13,658 bases of DNA from an uncultured Sulfurimonas sp. (GCA_937914675.1 CALDOC010000266.1:1-13658); one strand, 5' to 3'. Positions 1 to 7,562 are shown, numbered from the stretch's first letter. The notes: generated by a model not told the origin, from the letters alone. Translations and numbers: made by a program.

Positions 1-855
1 GTAGTAATAATCGTTTATTATGTTTTCATGCCAAACGCTTTGAGGAGAGAGCGCGTTTTTGATGATGCGCAACTCATTGTCTCCTAAGCTGGCGTTTGAT
101 TTTAACAAGGGATAAACTTCAGGGTTTTCATCAAACAAAAGAGTGAAATCATCATTGTCAACGGGCGCGCTTTTAAGAGTATCTACAAGTCTAGCTTTAA
201 GTTGAGTTCTTTCATCTTTTATTGTGATGGCGCTGCCAATAAACCACCCGTAAGCGTCCAAATCTTTCACTAAGATAATCTCTTTTTCTTGGTTGAGAGC
301 ATGAGTGGATTTTATAAAACCTTCTTTGCGTCGTCTCACCCTTTGTATCTCTTCCAACACGATTGAGCGATAATCCGCGTCTATGTAAGAGACTAAATTA
401 TCTTTGTCCATATCCTGATTCCCTAAAAGTATCGAGTTGCCTTTATAGTCCGTTATAAAGATAACGTTTTCATGCTCTTCATGCTTCATATGACTCAAAG
501 CGTCCACTATTCTCTCTTTGACGTCTGATTCGGATTTTACGTCTTTGTATTTTTCATATATGAATCTAGCGTTTTCATAAGCTGCGTCAATCCTTGACTT
601 CAGCTCTTTTTCTATATTTGCGTCTATAAGATTGGCTTGATTGTCAAACAGCGAGATTATCCCTTTTGAGTAAAGTTCGCTTTTTTCTTTTTTTGCGGAT
701 AATGTTTCACTAACGGATTTCTCTTTTGAGGCATTGAAAAGCGCTGTGATTTTTTGCAGATAAAAAGTACTCATAAGGTACCCCGCGCCTAGTGCAAAAA
801 CAAGCGGAACCATCACTATTAAATATGGGATTATTTTCTTTTCGTTTACTCTCAC
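1..855 (-). CDS. Membrane-bound Cache-domain sensor protein, C-terminal part outside window
   Basis: Open for 285 codons from a GTG at 855 to the window edge, so the output domain is not visible. The product begins with one membrane helix (about residues 8-28, preceded by KK) and a long charged, helical region. A Cache-like extracytoplasmic sensor module follows: AYENARFIYEKYK near 92-104, the strand VIFITDYKGN at 131-140 and GWFIGSAI at 203-210, the usual closing strand of an sCache_2-type lobe. Residues 214-285 could begin a second lobe. Such sensors sit in the inner membrane and drive a histidine kinase, diguanylate cyclase or chemotaxis output; which one cannot be told here. The GTG overlaps the rmuC stop in a GTGA junction, with a GAGG seven bases upstream, so it is probably translated by coupling to rmuC. 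It was worked out by reading the minus strand directly. Confidence 0.8.
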   Translation of the reverse strand, partial: MRVNEKKIIPYLIVMVPLVFALGAGYLMSTFYLQKITALFNASKEKSVSETLSAKKEKSELYSKGIISLFDNQANLIDANIEKELKSRIDAAYENARFIYEKYKDVKSESDVKERIVDALSHMKHEEHENVIFITDYKGNSILLGNQDMDKDNLVSYIDADYRSIVLEEIQRVRRRKEGFIKSTHALNQEKEIILVKDLDAYGWFIGSAITIKDERTQLKARLVDTLKSAPVDNDDFTLLFDENPEVYPLLKSNASLGDNELRIIKNALSPQSVWHENIINDYYY

Positions 856-2132
856 AACTCTACCTCACTCACAATCGACAACTCTTTTTTGGGCTTTATT
901 CCAAGAGAAACGATATTTTCGGCTCGTTTTATAATGTTGCCTTTTCCTGTTTTCAATCGATTTATCGCGATGTCGTAAGAGTCTTGCGCTTTTTGCAGAG
1001 ATACGCCAATCTTTGTCATTTCATCGACGAACAAAACTAATTTGTCATACATGGCTTCCGCTTCATCGGCTATCTTATTGGCATGCTCTTCTTGACGCTG
1101 GGTTCTCCAAATATGTTCTATCGTTCTAAGAGTCACCAAAAGAGTTGATGGAGAAACAACTAAAATATTGCTCTCATAAGCGTTCTTAAAAAACTGGCCA
1201 TCTTGTTCCAAAGCTAACAAAAAAGCCCCTTCGATTGGCATAAACAAAAGTACGAAATCTAAAGTGTTGACGCCCTCTAATTTTTCATATTTCTTAGCGC
1301 TTAACTCTTTGACATGAGACGATATGCTCATAATATGTTCTTTTAACGCCATATCTTTTAAAACTTGCTCGTTTGCGCTAATAAACCTTTCGTAAGCCAC
1401 AAGAGAAACTTTTGAATCCACTATAATATCACGATGTTGAGGCATATGAATGATTACGTCTGGTCTGTAACTCTTGCCATCTTGTGATTTCAATGTGGCT
1501 TGAAGCTCATATTCCACGCCAGATCTTAGACCTGACTGCTCCAAAATGTTTTCTAAAACCAACTCGCCCCAATTCCCCTGAGTCTTGTTCTCCCCTTTAA
1601 GCGCTTTTGTTAAGTTGACCGCGTCCTGAGAGAGTTGAGAGTTCATGTCTCTTAAGCGAAGCAACTCGTCTTTTAGCAAATGTCTATCTATTAACTCCGT
1701 GTTAAATTGTTCTTTCGCCTCTTGTGAAAAATTTGTTATCTGTTCACGAAATGGTTTAAGAAGAAGCTCAAGCTGTTCTTTGTTTGAAGAGCTAAACTGT
1801 TTTGACTTGTCCTCAAATATTTTATTCGCCAAAAGTCTAAACTCGTTTGAAAGCTCGTCTTTGGCGTCTTTTAAAACGGCTAGTTTCTCACTAGCCGATT
1901 TTCTCTCCTCTTCATAACGAGTGTTTAAAATGGCGTATTTTATCTCTAGATTGTTTTTAGCTTCTTCGTACTCTCTTTTCTCTTCTTCCAACGTCATGCT
2001 TTTCTCGTTTAAATCCGCTAAAACGATTAAACGATTTTCACTAATCTCTTTTTGTCTTAAAAACAAAAAAAGCGTCGCTAAAAAAAGCAATAAACTCACT
2101 ATAGTTGAAATGAAATATAAATCAAATGCCAT
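852..2132 (-). CDS. rmuC: DNA recombination protein RmuC
   Basis: 426-residue RmuC-family protein. Family members limit inversions at short inverted repeats and carry a PD-(D/E)xK nuclease-like fold. Visible parts: an N-terminal membrane anchor (about residues 7-26), a long Glu/Lys-rich coiled coil (about 28-175), then the RmuC domain with QGNWGE at 185-190, RPDVIIH from 223 and VDSKVS around 239-241, which supplies the D...DxK-like residues. The length is close to E. coli RmuC (about 475). The ATG at 2132 was chosen because GAGGG lies about eight bases upstream and the membrane anchor follows at once; in-frame starts further up (to 2231) would add 33 residues before the anchor and overlie the promoter. 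It is first in a unit with the downstream Cache sensor (4-nt overlap) and divergent from the helicase gene. The family assignment is firm; the biochemical role is inferred from homologues. Confidence 0.93.
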   Translation of the reverse strand: MAFDLYFISTIVSLLLFLATLFLFLRQKEISENRLIVLADLNEKSMTLEEEKREYEEAKNNLEIKYAILNTRYEEERKSASEKLAVLKDAKDELSNEFRLLANKIFEDKSKQFSSSNKEQLELLLKPFREQITNFSQEAKEQFNTELIDRHLLKDELLRLRDMNSQLSQDAVNLTKALKGENKTQGNWGELVLENILEQSGLRSGVEYELQATLKSQDGKSYRPDVIIHMPQHRDIIVDSKVSLVAYERFISANEQVLKDMALKEHIMSISSHVKELSAKKYEKLEGVNTLDFVLLFMPIEGAFLLALEQDGQFFKNAYESNILVVSPSTLLVTLRTIEHIWRTQRQEEHANKIADEAEAMYDKLVLFVDEMTKIGVSLQKAQDSYDIAINRLKTGKGNIIKRAENIVSLGIKPKKELSIVSEVEL

Positions 2133-2159
2133 AAATAATCCCTCATGTCTGTTGGATGG

Positions 2160-2165
2160 ATTATA
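2160..2165 (-). promoter_or_regulatory. Probable rmuC -10 box
   Basis: On the minus strand TATAAT reads here, about 28 bases before the rmuC ATG. No canonical -35 lies 17 bp upstream, as is common in Campylobacterota. A second TATAAT-like string lies further upstream near 2185-2195. Confidence 0.5.
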
Positions 2166-2290
2166 CAATATTTGTGCAATCATCCTATTATATATGACAA
2201 AATAAAAAACTTTTAGTTCTTTTTGTAGCATTATAAACTTAAGTAATTAATAATATATATAACTTTAATGTAAACTTAGGTATTTTCAGC

Positions 2291-2296
2291 TATAAT
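2291..2296 (+). promoter_or_regulatory. Probable helicase-gene -10 box
   Basis: TATAAT preceded by a T-rich stretch, with no clear -35. It would start the helicase transcript near 2303, giving a leader of about 100 nt before the ATG at 2406. Confidence 0.55.
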
Positions 2297-2311
2297 TCCA
2301 CTTAGATTTCA

Positions 2312-2361
2312 GGGAGAAGGTATTATTTGTACCTCTTTAAAGGCGTTCTCGTATCATCTCC
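2312..2361 (+). promoter_or_regulatory. Foldable 5' leader of the DEAD-box helicase mRNA
   Basis: Within the predicted leader, AGGTA (2318-2322) can pair with TACCT (2330-2334) across a 7-nt loop. GGAGA (2313-2317) can pair either with TCTCC (2357-2361) to enclose that hairpin or, shifted by one base, with TTCTC (2346-2350). The competing pairings are seen directly; a regulatory role is inference, based on the long structured leaders known for some bacterial cold-shock helicase mRNAs. Confidence 0.35.
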
Positions 2362-2405
2362 TTGTGATTGCCCAAATAATAAATTATTTGGATAAAAGGA
2401 TTATG

Positions 2406-4007
2406 ATGCAAGAAAATGCACAAAAAGAAGAAATAAAAGTAGAAAAACCTACTATCATGTTTGATGACTTAGGTTTAAAACAAGAAATACTACAAAGTAT
2501 TAAGTACGCTGGTTTTACAGTTCCCTCCCCTATTCAAGCTGAAGCGATTCCAATAGTTTTACAAGGTCGCGACATGGTTGGTCAGGCGCACACCGGAACA
2601 GGAAAAACTGCGGCGTTTAGTCTCCCAGCTCTCAACAACATGAAGATGGATGGCACGGTTGAGATGTTAGTAATAACGCCAACTCGTGAACTTGCGACGC
2701 AAGTAAGCGATGAAATTTTCAAATACGGTAGAAACATCAACGCTAAAACGGTAACGGTTTATGGCGGTAGCTCGTACACTCGTCAACTAGATTTGATCAA
2801 TCGTGGAGCTAGCGTCGTAGTTGCGACGCCTGGTCGTCTTTTGGACATTCTTAAACGCAATATGATTAAAGATTTCGCGCCAAGCATAGTTGTTTTGGAT
2901 GAAGCGGATGAGATGCTTGACATGGGATTTTTGGATGATATTAATGAAATATTTTCTTATCTTCCAACAAACCGTCAAACGCTACTTTTCTCAGCGACTA
3001 TGCCACAACCAATCAAAACTCTCGCAAGTAGAATTTTGAATAATCCGGCGTTTGTTTCAATCACTAAAGGCGAGACGACAAACTCTGACATCGAACAACT
3101 TTATTACGTAATTGACGAACATGAGCGAGATGACGCGATTATCCGTCTTATGGATTCAGAAATCACTAAAAAATCAATAGTGTTTTGCAGAACTAAAAGC
3201 GAAGTTGATAGACTAAGCAACGTTCTTTCAAACGCTGGTTATTTAGCGAATGGTCTTCATGGAGATATGGAGCAACGCCAACGTGAAACAGTAATTAAAG
3301 GTTTCAAGTCAAACTCCGTAAAAGTTTTAGTTGCAACGGACGTTGCCGCTCGTGGCATTCATGTTGACAATATTTCTCATGTATTTAACTACCATATTCC
3401 TTTTGATCCAGAATCTTACGTTCACCGTATCGGAAGAACTGGGCGCGCGGGAACTAAAGGTAAAGCTATAACTCTTTTAACTCCATTAGAGTTCAAAGAG
3501 TTGCAACGAATAAAGCAAAAAGTTGGAAGCACAATGAACCATGCTTTTGTTCCAAGTAAAAACGATTTACGCGTTTCTACCGTGGAAACCATGGTTAAAA
3601 CCATAGAAGATCAACATATTTATGATGAAGCGCACAAAGTTTTAGATAGATTAAAACAAGACATTGACGAAGAAACCATTATGTTTAAACTAATCTCTAT
3701 GATTTTAGACAAACAAGACATAAAAGGTCCAAACAATATCGGTATTGCGGCTGATAGAATTGATGACATTTTAGCTAGAGCGGCTCAACGCGGCGGTGGA
3801 AATCGTGGTCGAGGTGGCTTCAGCAAAGGTGGCGGTGGCGGTTACCGTGGAAACAAAAGCAATTCGGCTGGAGGAAGCGCTGGCGGCGGAAGTCGTGATC
3901 GCAATCGTTCAGGCGGAGACAGAAACTCTTCTGGCGGCAACACTGGTGGAGATAGAAATAGAAGCGGTGGCAGAAGTAGCGGTGGATACAGAGGCAACAA
4001 AGACTAG
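2406..4007 (+). CDS. DEAD-box ATP-dependent RNA helicase with RGG/Gly-Ser tail
   Basis: 533-residue RNA helicase that unwinds RNA duplexes in ribosome assembly and mRNA turnover. All core motifs are present (numbered from the ATG at 2406): Q motif GFTVPSPIQ near 36-44, Walker A AHTGTGKT 61-68, PTRELA, TPGR, DEAD 165-168, SAT 196-198, IVFCRT, VATDVAARGIHV and HRIGRTGR 340-347. A mixed helical extension (about 375-460) follows, then a 70-residue tail of Gly, Arg, Ser and Asn with RGG-like repeats, as in DeaD/CshA/RhlE-type helicases. No separate DbpA-type RNA-binding domain was recognised, so no gene symbol is assigned. The start is one of two adjacent ATGs; AAAAGGA at 2394-2400 gives better spacing to 2406 than to 2403. 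A GTG at 2364 is in frame but lacks a ribosome site. It is monocistronic, with a hairpin after the stop, and is probably autoregulated or cold-regulated through its leader (inference). Confidence 0.95.
   Translation: MQENAQKEEIKVEKPTIMFDDLGLKQEILQSIKYAGFTVPSPIQAEAIPIVLQGRDMVGQAHTGTGKTAAFSLPALNNMKMDGTVEMLVITPTRELATQVSDEIFKYGRNINAKTVTVYGGSSYTRQLDLINRGASVVVATPGRLLDILKRNMIKDFAPSIVVLDEADEMLDMGFLDDINEIFSYLPTNRQTLLFSATMPQPIKTLASRILNNPAFVSITKGETTNSDIEQLYYVIDEHERDDAIIRLMDSEITKKSIVFCRTKSEVDRLSNVLSNAGYLANGLHGDMEQRQRETVIKGFKSNSVKVLVATDVAARGIHVDNISHVFNYHIPFDPESYVHRIGRTGRAGTKGKAITLLTPLEFKELQRIKQKVGSTMNHAFVPSKNDLRVSTVETMVKTIEDQHIYDEAHKVLDRLKQDIDEETIMFKLISMILDKQDIKGPNNIGIAADRIDDILARAAQRGGGNRGRGGFSKGGGGGYRGNKSNSAGGSAGGGSRDRNRSGGDRNSSGGNTGGDRNRSGGRSSGGYRGNKD
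3789..4004 (+). repeat. Low-complexity RGG / Gly-Ser-Asn-Arg coding tail
   Basis: The last 72 codons of the helicase gene encode imperfect repeats such as RGGGNRGRGG, GGGGGYRGNK, SGGDRN and SGGRSSGGYRGN. The DNA is built from GGTGGC, GGCGGA and CGTGGA units, so it is locally GC-rich and prone to length change by slippage. Such tails bind RNA non-specifically and promote condensation in other helicases. Confidence 0.85.
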
Positions 4008-4021
4008 TCTATCTTAAAACA

Positions 4022-4048
4022 TGGTGAATAAATAGAATTTATTCACCA
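4022..4048 (+). terminator. Hairpin after the helicase gene
   Basis: Perfect 12-bp inverted repeat with a 3-nt AGA loop (TGGTGAATAAAT against ATTTATTCACCA), starting 14 bases after the helicase stop. The run after the stem on this strand is A-rich and the T-tract is poor, so it may act as a weak terminator or an mRNA 3'-end stabiliser. Confidence 0.55.
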
Positions 4049-4104
4049 AAAATTTGCAAATAATTATATTTTTCCCTTACATTCATAAAAAAAATTCATA
4101 AACT

Positions 4105-4113
4105 TGTTATAAT
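4105..4113 (+). promoter_or_regulatory. Extended -10 promoter of the HIT-family gene
   Basis: TGTTATAAT matches an extended -10 (TGnTATAAT). It lies 18 bases before the ATG at 4132, with AAGAGG (4121-4126) as the ribosome site. Confidence 0.6.
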
Positions 4114-4131
4114 TTTCAAAAAGAGGCTATT

Positions 4132-4509
4132 ATGCATAATTTAATTGTCTATGAAGATTCAGAAATCTCCATAGAGGAAGAAAAAAGTGAAATTCCTTGG
4201 TTGAAAATATTTACAAAACAACCATACAAAGAACTTGGCGATCTACCAAAAAAGCTAAGGGTCAGACTATGGGAAGTTTATGACGTTGTTGAGCATGAGA
4301 TGAGAAGTTATTACAAACCTGAAAAAATCAACATGGCGTCATTCGCGAACATGCTTCCTCGCGTTCATATACATGTCATGGCTAGATTTAAAGAAGATAG
4401 TTATTTTCCTAATCCAATGTGGGGAGAAAAATTAAGAGAATCGAATTTAGAGCTTCCCAACAAAGAGGATTTTCATAAAAATATTTTTAACGCTTTGCAG
4501 AAAAGATAG
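4132..4509 (+). CDS. HIT (histidine triad) family protein
   Basis: 125-residue protein with a HIT-type active-site segment. N73 is followed by MLPRVHIHVMARF, so H79 and the presumed nucleophile H81 are present, then a FPNPMWGE element typical of the small HIT subfamily ending VPQLHVHVIAR...W.G.VWG in proteobacteria. HIT proteins hydrolyse or transfer nucleotides from substrates such as dinucleoside polyphosphates; the substrate here is unknown. The third His of the HxHxH triad is Met83, so the motif is partial, which may be normal for this subfamily. The ATG is supported by AAGAGG five bases upstream and an extended -10. The gene stands alone between two hairpins and converges on fabH. The family assignment rests on motif recognition by eye. 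Confidence 0.75.
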   Translation: MHNLIVYEDSEISIEEEKSEIPWLKIFTKQPYKELGDLPKKLRVRLWEVYDVVEHEMRSYYKPEKINMASFANMLPRVHIHVMARFKEDSYFPNPMWGEKLRESNLELPNKEDFHKNIFNALQKR

Positions 4510-4523
4510 TTTATCCATAAATA

Positions 4524-4555
4524 TATTCACTCAATTTTATAAAATTGAGTGAATA
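4524..4555. terminator. Bidirectional terminator between convergent HIT gene and fabH
   Basis: Perfect 32-nt palindrome centred at 4539/4540 whose arms contain ATTCACTCAATTTTA and its complement. It lies 14 bases after the HIT-gene stop and 2 bases from the fabH stop. Both flanks are T-rich when read outward, which suits termination from both sides. Confidence 0.8.
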
Positions 4556-4557
4556 CG

Positions 4558-5556
4558 TTATTTTACGGGTGAAAAAGGAATGAGCGCAGAACCCCATGTT
4601 AAGCCACCGCCAAAAGCGTCTAGCAGCATTAACTCGCCAGCTTTCAATTTTCCACTTTCATAAATGTCATTTATAGCCATGGGAATTGACGCGCCTGACG
4701 TGTTTCCAAATTTCTCAACGGTTAAGACCACTTGGTCGTCTCTCATCTTGAGAGCGTCGCCAACGGCTTTAATGATACGATAATTAGCTTGATGCGGTAC
4801 GAAGTGTTTTACCTCATCACTGCTTATGTTGTTCTCGGCTAAAATTTCTTTAACGTCTTTCGTTAAAGTGCGAACGGCAACTTTAAAAGTTTCATTGCCT
4901 TTCATTTGCATAAAACAAGCTCCAGCTTCTTGACCTATGGAATCATGAGGAGAACCTGTCCCTCCGTTTGGAGTCATAAGTAAATCCGCGTATTTTCCAT
5001 CAGAACCGGTATGCACGTCTATAATCGCTTCATCTTTATTGTCAGTCGCGGATATTATGGCGGCTCCAGCTCCGTCACCGAACAAAATACAAGTGCCTCT
5101 ATCCGTATAATCGGTAATAGCGGATAATTTTTCAGCGCCTATAATAAGCACGTTTTTTTTCATTCCCGATTCTATAAAGGCTTTGGCGATTGAAATAATG
5201 TAAACGAATCCCGTACAAGCCGCGGATATGTCAAACGCCGTTATATTTCCAAGTCCAAGTTTCGTTGAAATTATTGTTGCCGTTGATGGCATGTTAAAGT
5301 AATCGGGAGAAATAGTGGCGCAAATCACCATGTCTATCTCTTCCAATTTCAAACCGCTTCTCTCTATCGCGAGTTTAGCGGCTTCAACGCCCATGTCGCT
5401 TGTTCTTTCATCTTTTGCCGCAATGCGTCGTTCTTTTATTCCTGTTCTCTGAACAATCCACTCATCAGAAGTATCAACCATTTTCGATAAATCTTCATTT
5501 GTTAAAATTTTCTCTGGAACGTAAGCTCCAATAGAACGAAAAGCAGCGTAAGTCAT
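4558..5556 (-). CDS. fabH: 3-oxoacyl-[acyl-carrier-protein] synthase III (FabH)
   Basis: 332-residue KAS III, which condenses acetyl-CoA with malonyl-ACP to start type II fatty acid synthesis in the cytosol. The thiolase-fold catalytic triad is complete: C114 in AACTGF, H255 in PHQAN and N285 in GNTSGASIP. W33 and R37 in DEWIVQRTGI correspond to the CoA-binding pair of E. coli FabH, and the glycine-rich FGGGLTWGSALI closes the protein. The length matches the family (about 317-335). It is the last gene of the ndk-DUF177-rpmF-plsX-fabH run. Its ATG overlaps the plsX stop by one base (TAATG), a coupling junction, so synthesis should be tied to PlsX and both feed lipid precursors. A perfect palindrome lies just after its stop. 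Confidence 0.97.
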   Translation of the reverse strand: MTYAAFRSIGAYVPEKILTNEDLSKMVDTSDEWIVQRTGIKERRIAAKDERTSDMGVEAAKLAIERSGLKLEEIDMVICATISPDYFNMPSTATIISTKLGLGNITAFDISAACTGFVYIISIAKAFIESGMKKNVLIIGAEKLSAITDYTDRGTCILFGDGAGAAIISATDNKDEAIIDVHTGSDGKYADLLMTPNGGTGSPHDSIGQEAGACFMQMKGNETFKVAVRTLTKDVKEILAENNISSDEVKHFVPHQANYRIIKAVGDALKMRDDQVVLTVEKFGNTSGASIPMAINDIYESGKLKAGELMLLDAFGGGLTWGSALIPFSPVK

Positions 5557-6554
5557 TAAGATTCCTTTTGTTTCAAAACTTCAAGACGAGAAATTATATG
5601 TTCGTTTACACCCGTATCAACATAGTTAATCGCTTGATATATTGCATTTTCTATCGCTCTTGGATTACTTTTGCCATGAGCGACAATAACACAACCTTTA
5701 ATTCCAATAAGTGGAGCGCCACCCACTTCTGCGTAATCAATCTGCTTTTTAAGAAGTTTAAAAACTTTTCTCATTAAAAGCGCGCCTGTAATCGATATGG
5801 GAGATTTTCTTATGTAATCTTTTATAAGTGAGCTAATTGTAGAGGCTACGCCTTCACTTGTTTTTAAAACTAAGTTTCCAATAAAACCATCGCAAGTAAT
5901 AACGTCGCAAGTTCCATTAAATATGTCGCTTCCTTCAACGTTTCCCTTGAAGCCTTTGTATCCATGAAGCAACTTAAACGCGGCTTTTGTTACTTCATTG
6001 CCCTTAGACTCTTCTTCGCCATTAGCGAGAAGTCCTATGCTTGGGATTTTTACTTTTAGTAAATCTTCCGCGTAACAACCACCCATTACGGCAAATTGGG
6101 CTAAATGCTCTGGTTTTGAGTCTACGTTCGCTCCAACGTCCAAGATTATTGATTTACCACCGGTTTTCGTCGGCATAAGAGTAACCAAAGCTGGACGGGA
6201 GACGCCTTGAAGTCGACCAAGTCTAAGAGTCGCTAACGTCATCGTGGCTCCACTATGACCAGCGGAGACAACTGCGTCGGCTTCGCCATTTCTGACTAAT
6301 TCCATCGCTTTGTAGATTGTACTCTCTTTTCTTTTAACGGCGTCAGTCGCATGATCGCTCATCGAAATAACGTCGCCAGTGTCCACTATAGAAATCTTAT
6401 CTCTATAACTTTTCGGTAACATAGGTAAAATTTCTGATTTTTTCCCAACTAAAATAGGTATGAAGCGTTGTTTCTTTAAAGCAATTACACAGCCCTTGAT
6501 AATTGGCTCAGGACCGAAGTCCCCGCCCATTGCGTCTATAGCAATCTTTATCAT
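5556..6554 (-). CDS. plsX: Phosphate acyltransferase PlsX
   Basis: 332-residue acyl-ACP:phosphate transacylase. It makes acyl-phosphate from acyl-ACP and phosphate for PlsY, the first step of phospholipid synthesis, acting at the inner face of the membrane. Family signatures are the N-terminal IAIDAMGGDFGPEPIIKG, VVSAGHSGATM, the central ILDVGANVDSKPEHLAQFA and CDGFIGNLVLKTSEG. The length is typical. The ATG at 6554 lies only three bases after the rpmF stop, and the gene ends in a one-base overlap with fabH. The rpmF-plsX-fabH arrangement is very widely conserved in bacteria and links ribosome and membrane lipid supply. Confidence 0.97.
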   Translation of the reverse strand: MIKIAIDAMGGDFGPEPIIKGCVIALKKQRFIPILVGKKSEILPMLPKSYRDKISIVDTGDVISMSDHATDAVKRKESTIYKAMELVRNGEADAVVSAGHSGATMTLATLRLGRLQGVSRPALVTLMPTKTGGKSIILDVGANVDSKPEHLAQFAVMGGCYAEDLLKVKIPSIGLLANGEEESKGNEVTKAAFKLLHGYKGFKGNVEGSDIFNGTCDVITCDGFIGNLVLKTSEGVASTISSLIKDYIRKSPISITGALLMRKVFKLLKKQIDYAEVGGAPLIGIKGCVIVAHGKSNPRAIENAIYQAINYVDTGVNEHIISRLEVLKQKES

Positions 6555-6557
6555 TGA

Positions 6558-6707
6558 CTATTTATACTCGCCCGTAGTCGGGTTGATGTGGTGAGGTAAT
6601 CTATACGTTCCGTCTTTGTCTTTAACTGGTTTAGCTAAAGTTATTTTGTAATGAGTTCTTCTTTTCGCTGAACGAGAATGAGATACTCTTCTTTTAGGTA
6701 CTGCCAT
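6558..6707 (-). CDS. rpmF: 50S ribosomal protein L32, zinc-free type
   Basis: 49-residue L32, too short for many gene finders. It starts MAVPKRRVSHSRSAKRRTHY, a classic L32 N-terminus that reaches into the large subunit near the 23S rRNA, and ends NPTTGEYK. It contains no cysteine, so the CxxC...CxxC zinc site of many bacterial L32 proteins is absent; this short zinc-free form is what I recall for Campylobacter and relatives. AAAGGA lies about seven bases before the ATG. It is embedded in the lipid operon, 3 bases before plsX and 75 bases after the DUF177 gene. Confidence 0.95.
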   Translation of the reverse strand: MAVPKRRVSHSRSAKRRTHYKITLAKPVKDKDGTYRLPHHINPTTGEYK

Positions 6708-6763
6708 AATTTCTATCCTTTTGTTATTTTCTCCACTCCATGGAGAGTTAATCTTACTTCATC

Positions 6764-6778
6764 TCATTTAAGAAATGA
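6764..6778 (-). other. Small hairpin between DUF177 gene and rpmF
   Basis: TCATTT and AAATGA form a perfect 6-bp stem with a 3-nt loop, in the 75-nt spacer just after the DUF177 stop. No T-run follows in the direction of transcription, so termination is unlikely. A 10-nt palindrome, CTCCATGGAG, lies nearer rpmF at 6736-6745. It could be an RNA-processing or stabilising element, but this is weak. Confidence 0.3.
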
Positions 6779-6782
6779 TTTT

Positions 6783-7139
6783 TTAAGAATTTTTACAATT
6801 ATCACAACTGTGATAATCACTTTTAATGAGTTCTATTTCAGAAGCTAAAACTTCTTCAATATCAACTACGCCGTTTAAAGACTCTATAACGTCTAGCTCA
6901 AGATTATTGTCATCTTCATAAATACCATCTGAGATAAAAAATTCAACTTCTTCATCTATAGACATATCAAAATCTTCCGCGCATATATCACAAGCTCTAT
7001 CTAGCGAACCGCTTAGTTCAGCTTTGAGCAAAATTAATTTACCTGAATGGTACTCTAAAGTACCTTTAAAAATTATTTTATTTAATTTAACTTCAAAATC
7101 TAAAGGCGTTTTAGTAATCTTTCTAAGAGTCGTTCTCAA
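6783..7139 (-). CDS. DUF177 (YceD-like) protein with two CxxC motifs
   Basis: 118-residue protein of the DUF177/YceD family, judged from its N-terminal layout, the CDICAEDFD element (C50, C53), the acidic middle and its place directly before rpmF. YceD is linked to 23S rRNA accumulation in E. coli and plants. A second pair, C112 and C115 (CDNC), near the C-terminus could complete a zinc site. The start is unusual: an ndk-frame stop lies nine bases upstream, and the first usable codon is TTG at 7139 (only ATA and ATC lie between). No good ribosome site precedes it, so translation probably depends on reinitiation after ndk. The next Met is near residue 59, inside the domain. Confidence 0.8.
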   Translation of the reverse strand: MRTTLRKITKTPLDFEVKLNKIIFKGTLEYHSGKLILLKAELSGSLDRACDICAEDFDMSIDEEVEFFISDGIYEDDNNLELDVIESLNGVVDIEEVLASEIELIKSDYHSCDNCKNS

Positions 7140-7148
7140 GATTATAAC

Positions 7149-7562
7149 TTACGAAAGTTCTCTTTGAGAAAAGAAAAACGCTATTTCTATAGCCGCGTTT
7201 TCAACTGAATCACTTCCATGAACGGCGTTTGCGTCTATGTTTTCGGCGAAATCTGCGCGTATTGTGCCAGCTTCAGCTTCTTTAGGATTAGTAGCACCCA
7301 TTAAATCACGGTTAATCTGCATTGCGTTTTCACCTTCTAAAACTGAAACGACAACTGGACCACTGATCATAAAATCAACTAAGTCATTGAAAAAAGGGCG
7401 TTCCGCATGAACCGCGTAAAAAGCTTCCGCGTCTGCGCGAGAAAGTTGCATCTTTCTTGTAGCGGCAAGTTTAAGTCCATTGCTTTCAAATCTGTCTAAA
7501 ATTTTGCCTATAACACCTTTTGCAACTGCGTCTGGTTTGATTATTGATAGTGTTCTTTCCAT
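7149..7562 (-). CDS. ndk: Nucleoside diphosphate kinase
   Basis: 137-residue NDP kinase, moving the gamma-phosphate of ATP to NDPs through a phosphohistidine to balance nucleotide pools in the cytosol. It starts MERTLSIIKPDAV, has the ADFAENIDANAVHGSDS segment with the active-site His (H115 here) and ends at the normal family length. An in-frame TTG lies directly before the ATG, but AGAGGAG at proper spacing to the ATG (7562) fixes the start there. It is first gene of the ndk-DUF177-rpmF-plsX-fabH unit, with a -10 box near 7600. The DUF177 gene follows after nine bases in the same frame. Confidence 0.97.
   Translation of the reverse strand: MERTLSIIKPDAVAKGVIGKILDRFESNGLKLAATRKMQLSRADAEAFYAVHAERPFFNDLVDFMISGPVVVSVLEGENAMQINRDLMGATNPKEAEAGTIRADFAENIDANAVHGSDSVENAAIEIAFFFSQRELS

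Noticed and set aside
2364..2366. GTG as start of the helicase gene
   Set aside because: No ribosome site precedes it, while AAAAGGA precedes the ATG pair at 2403/2406 and homology begins after them.
3796..4017. 73-codon frame rich in Val, Ala and Glu in the helicase tail
   Set aside because: It is a shifted reading of the Gly-rich repeat codons and has no ribosome site.
4022..4555. Possible mobile element bounded by the two hairpins around the HIT gene
   Set aside because: The hairpins share only a short GTGAAT/ATTCAC string, differ otherwise, and no target duplication or transposase is present; terminators explain them.
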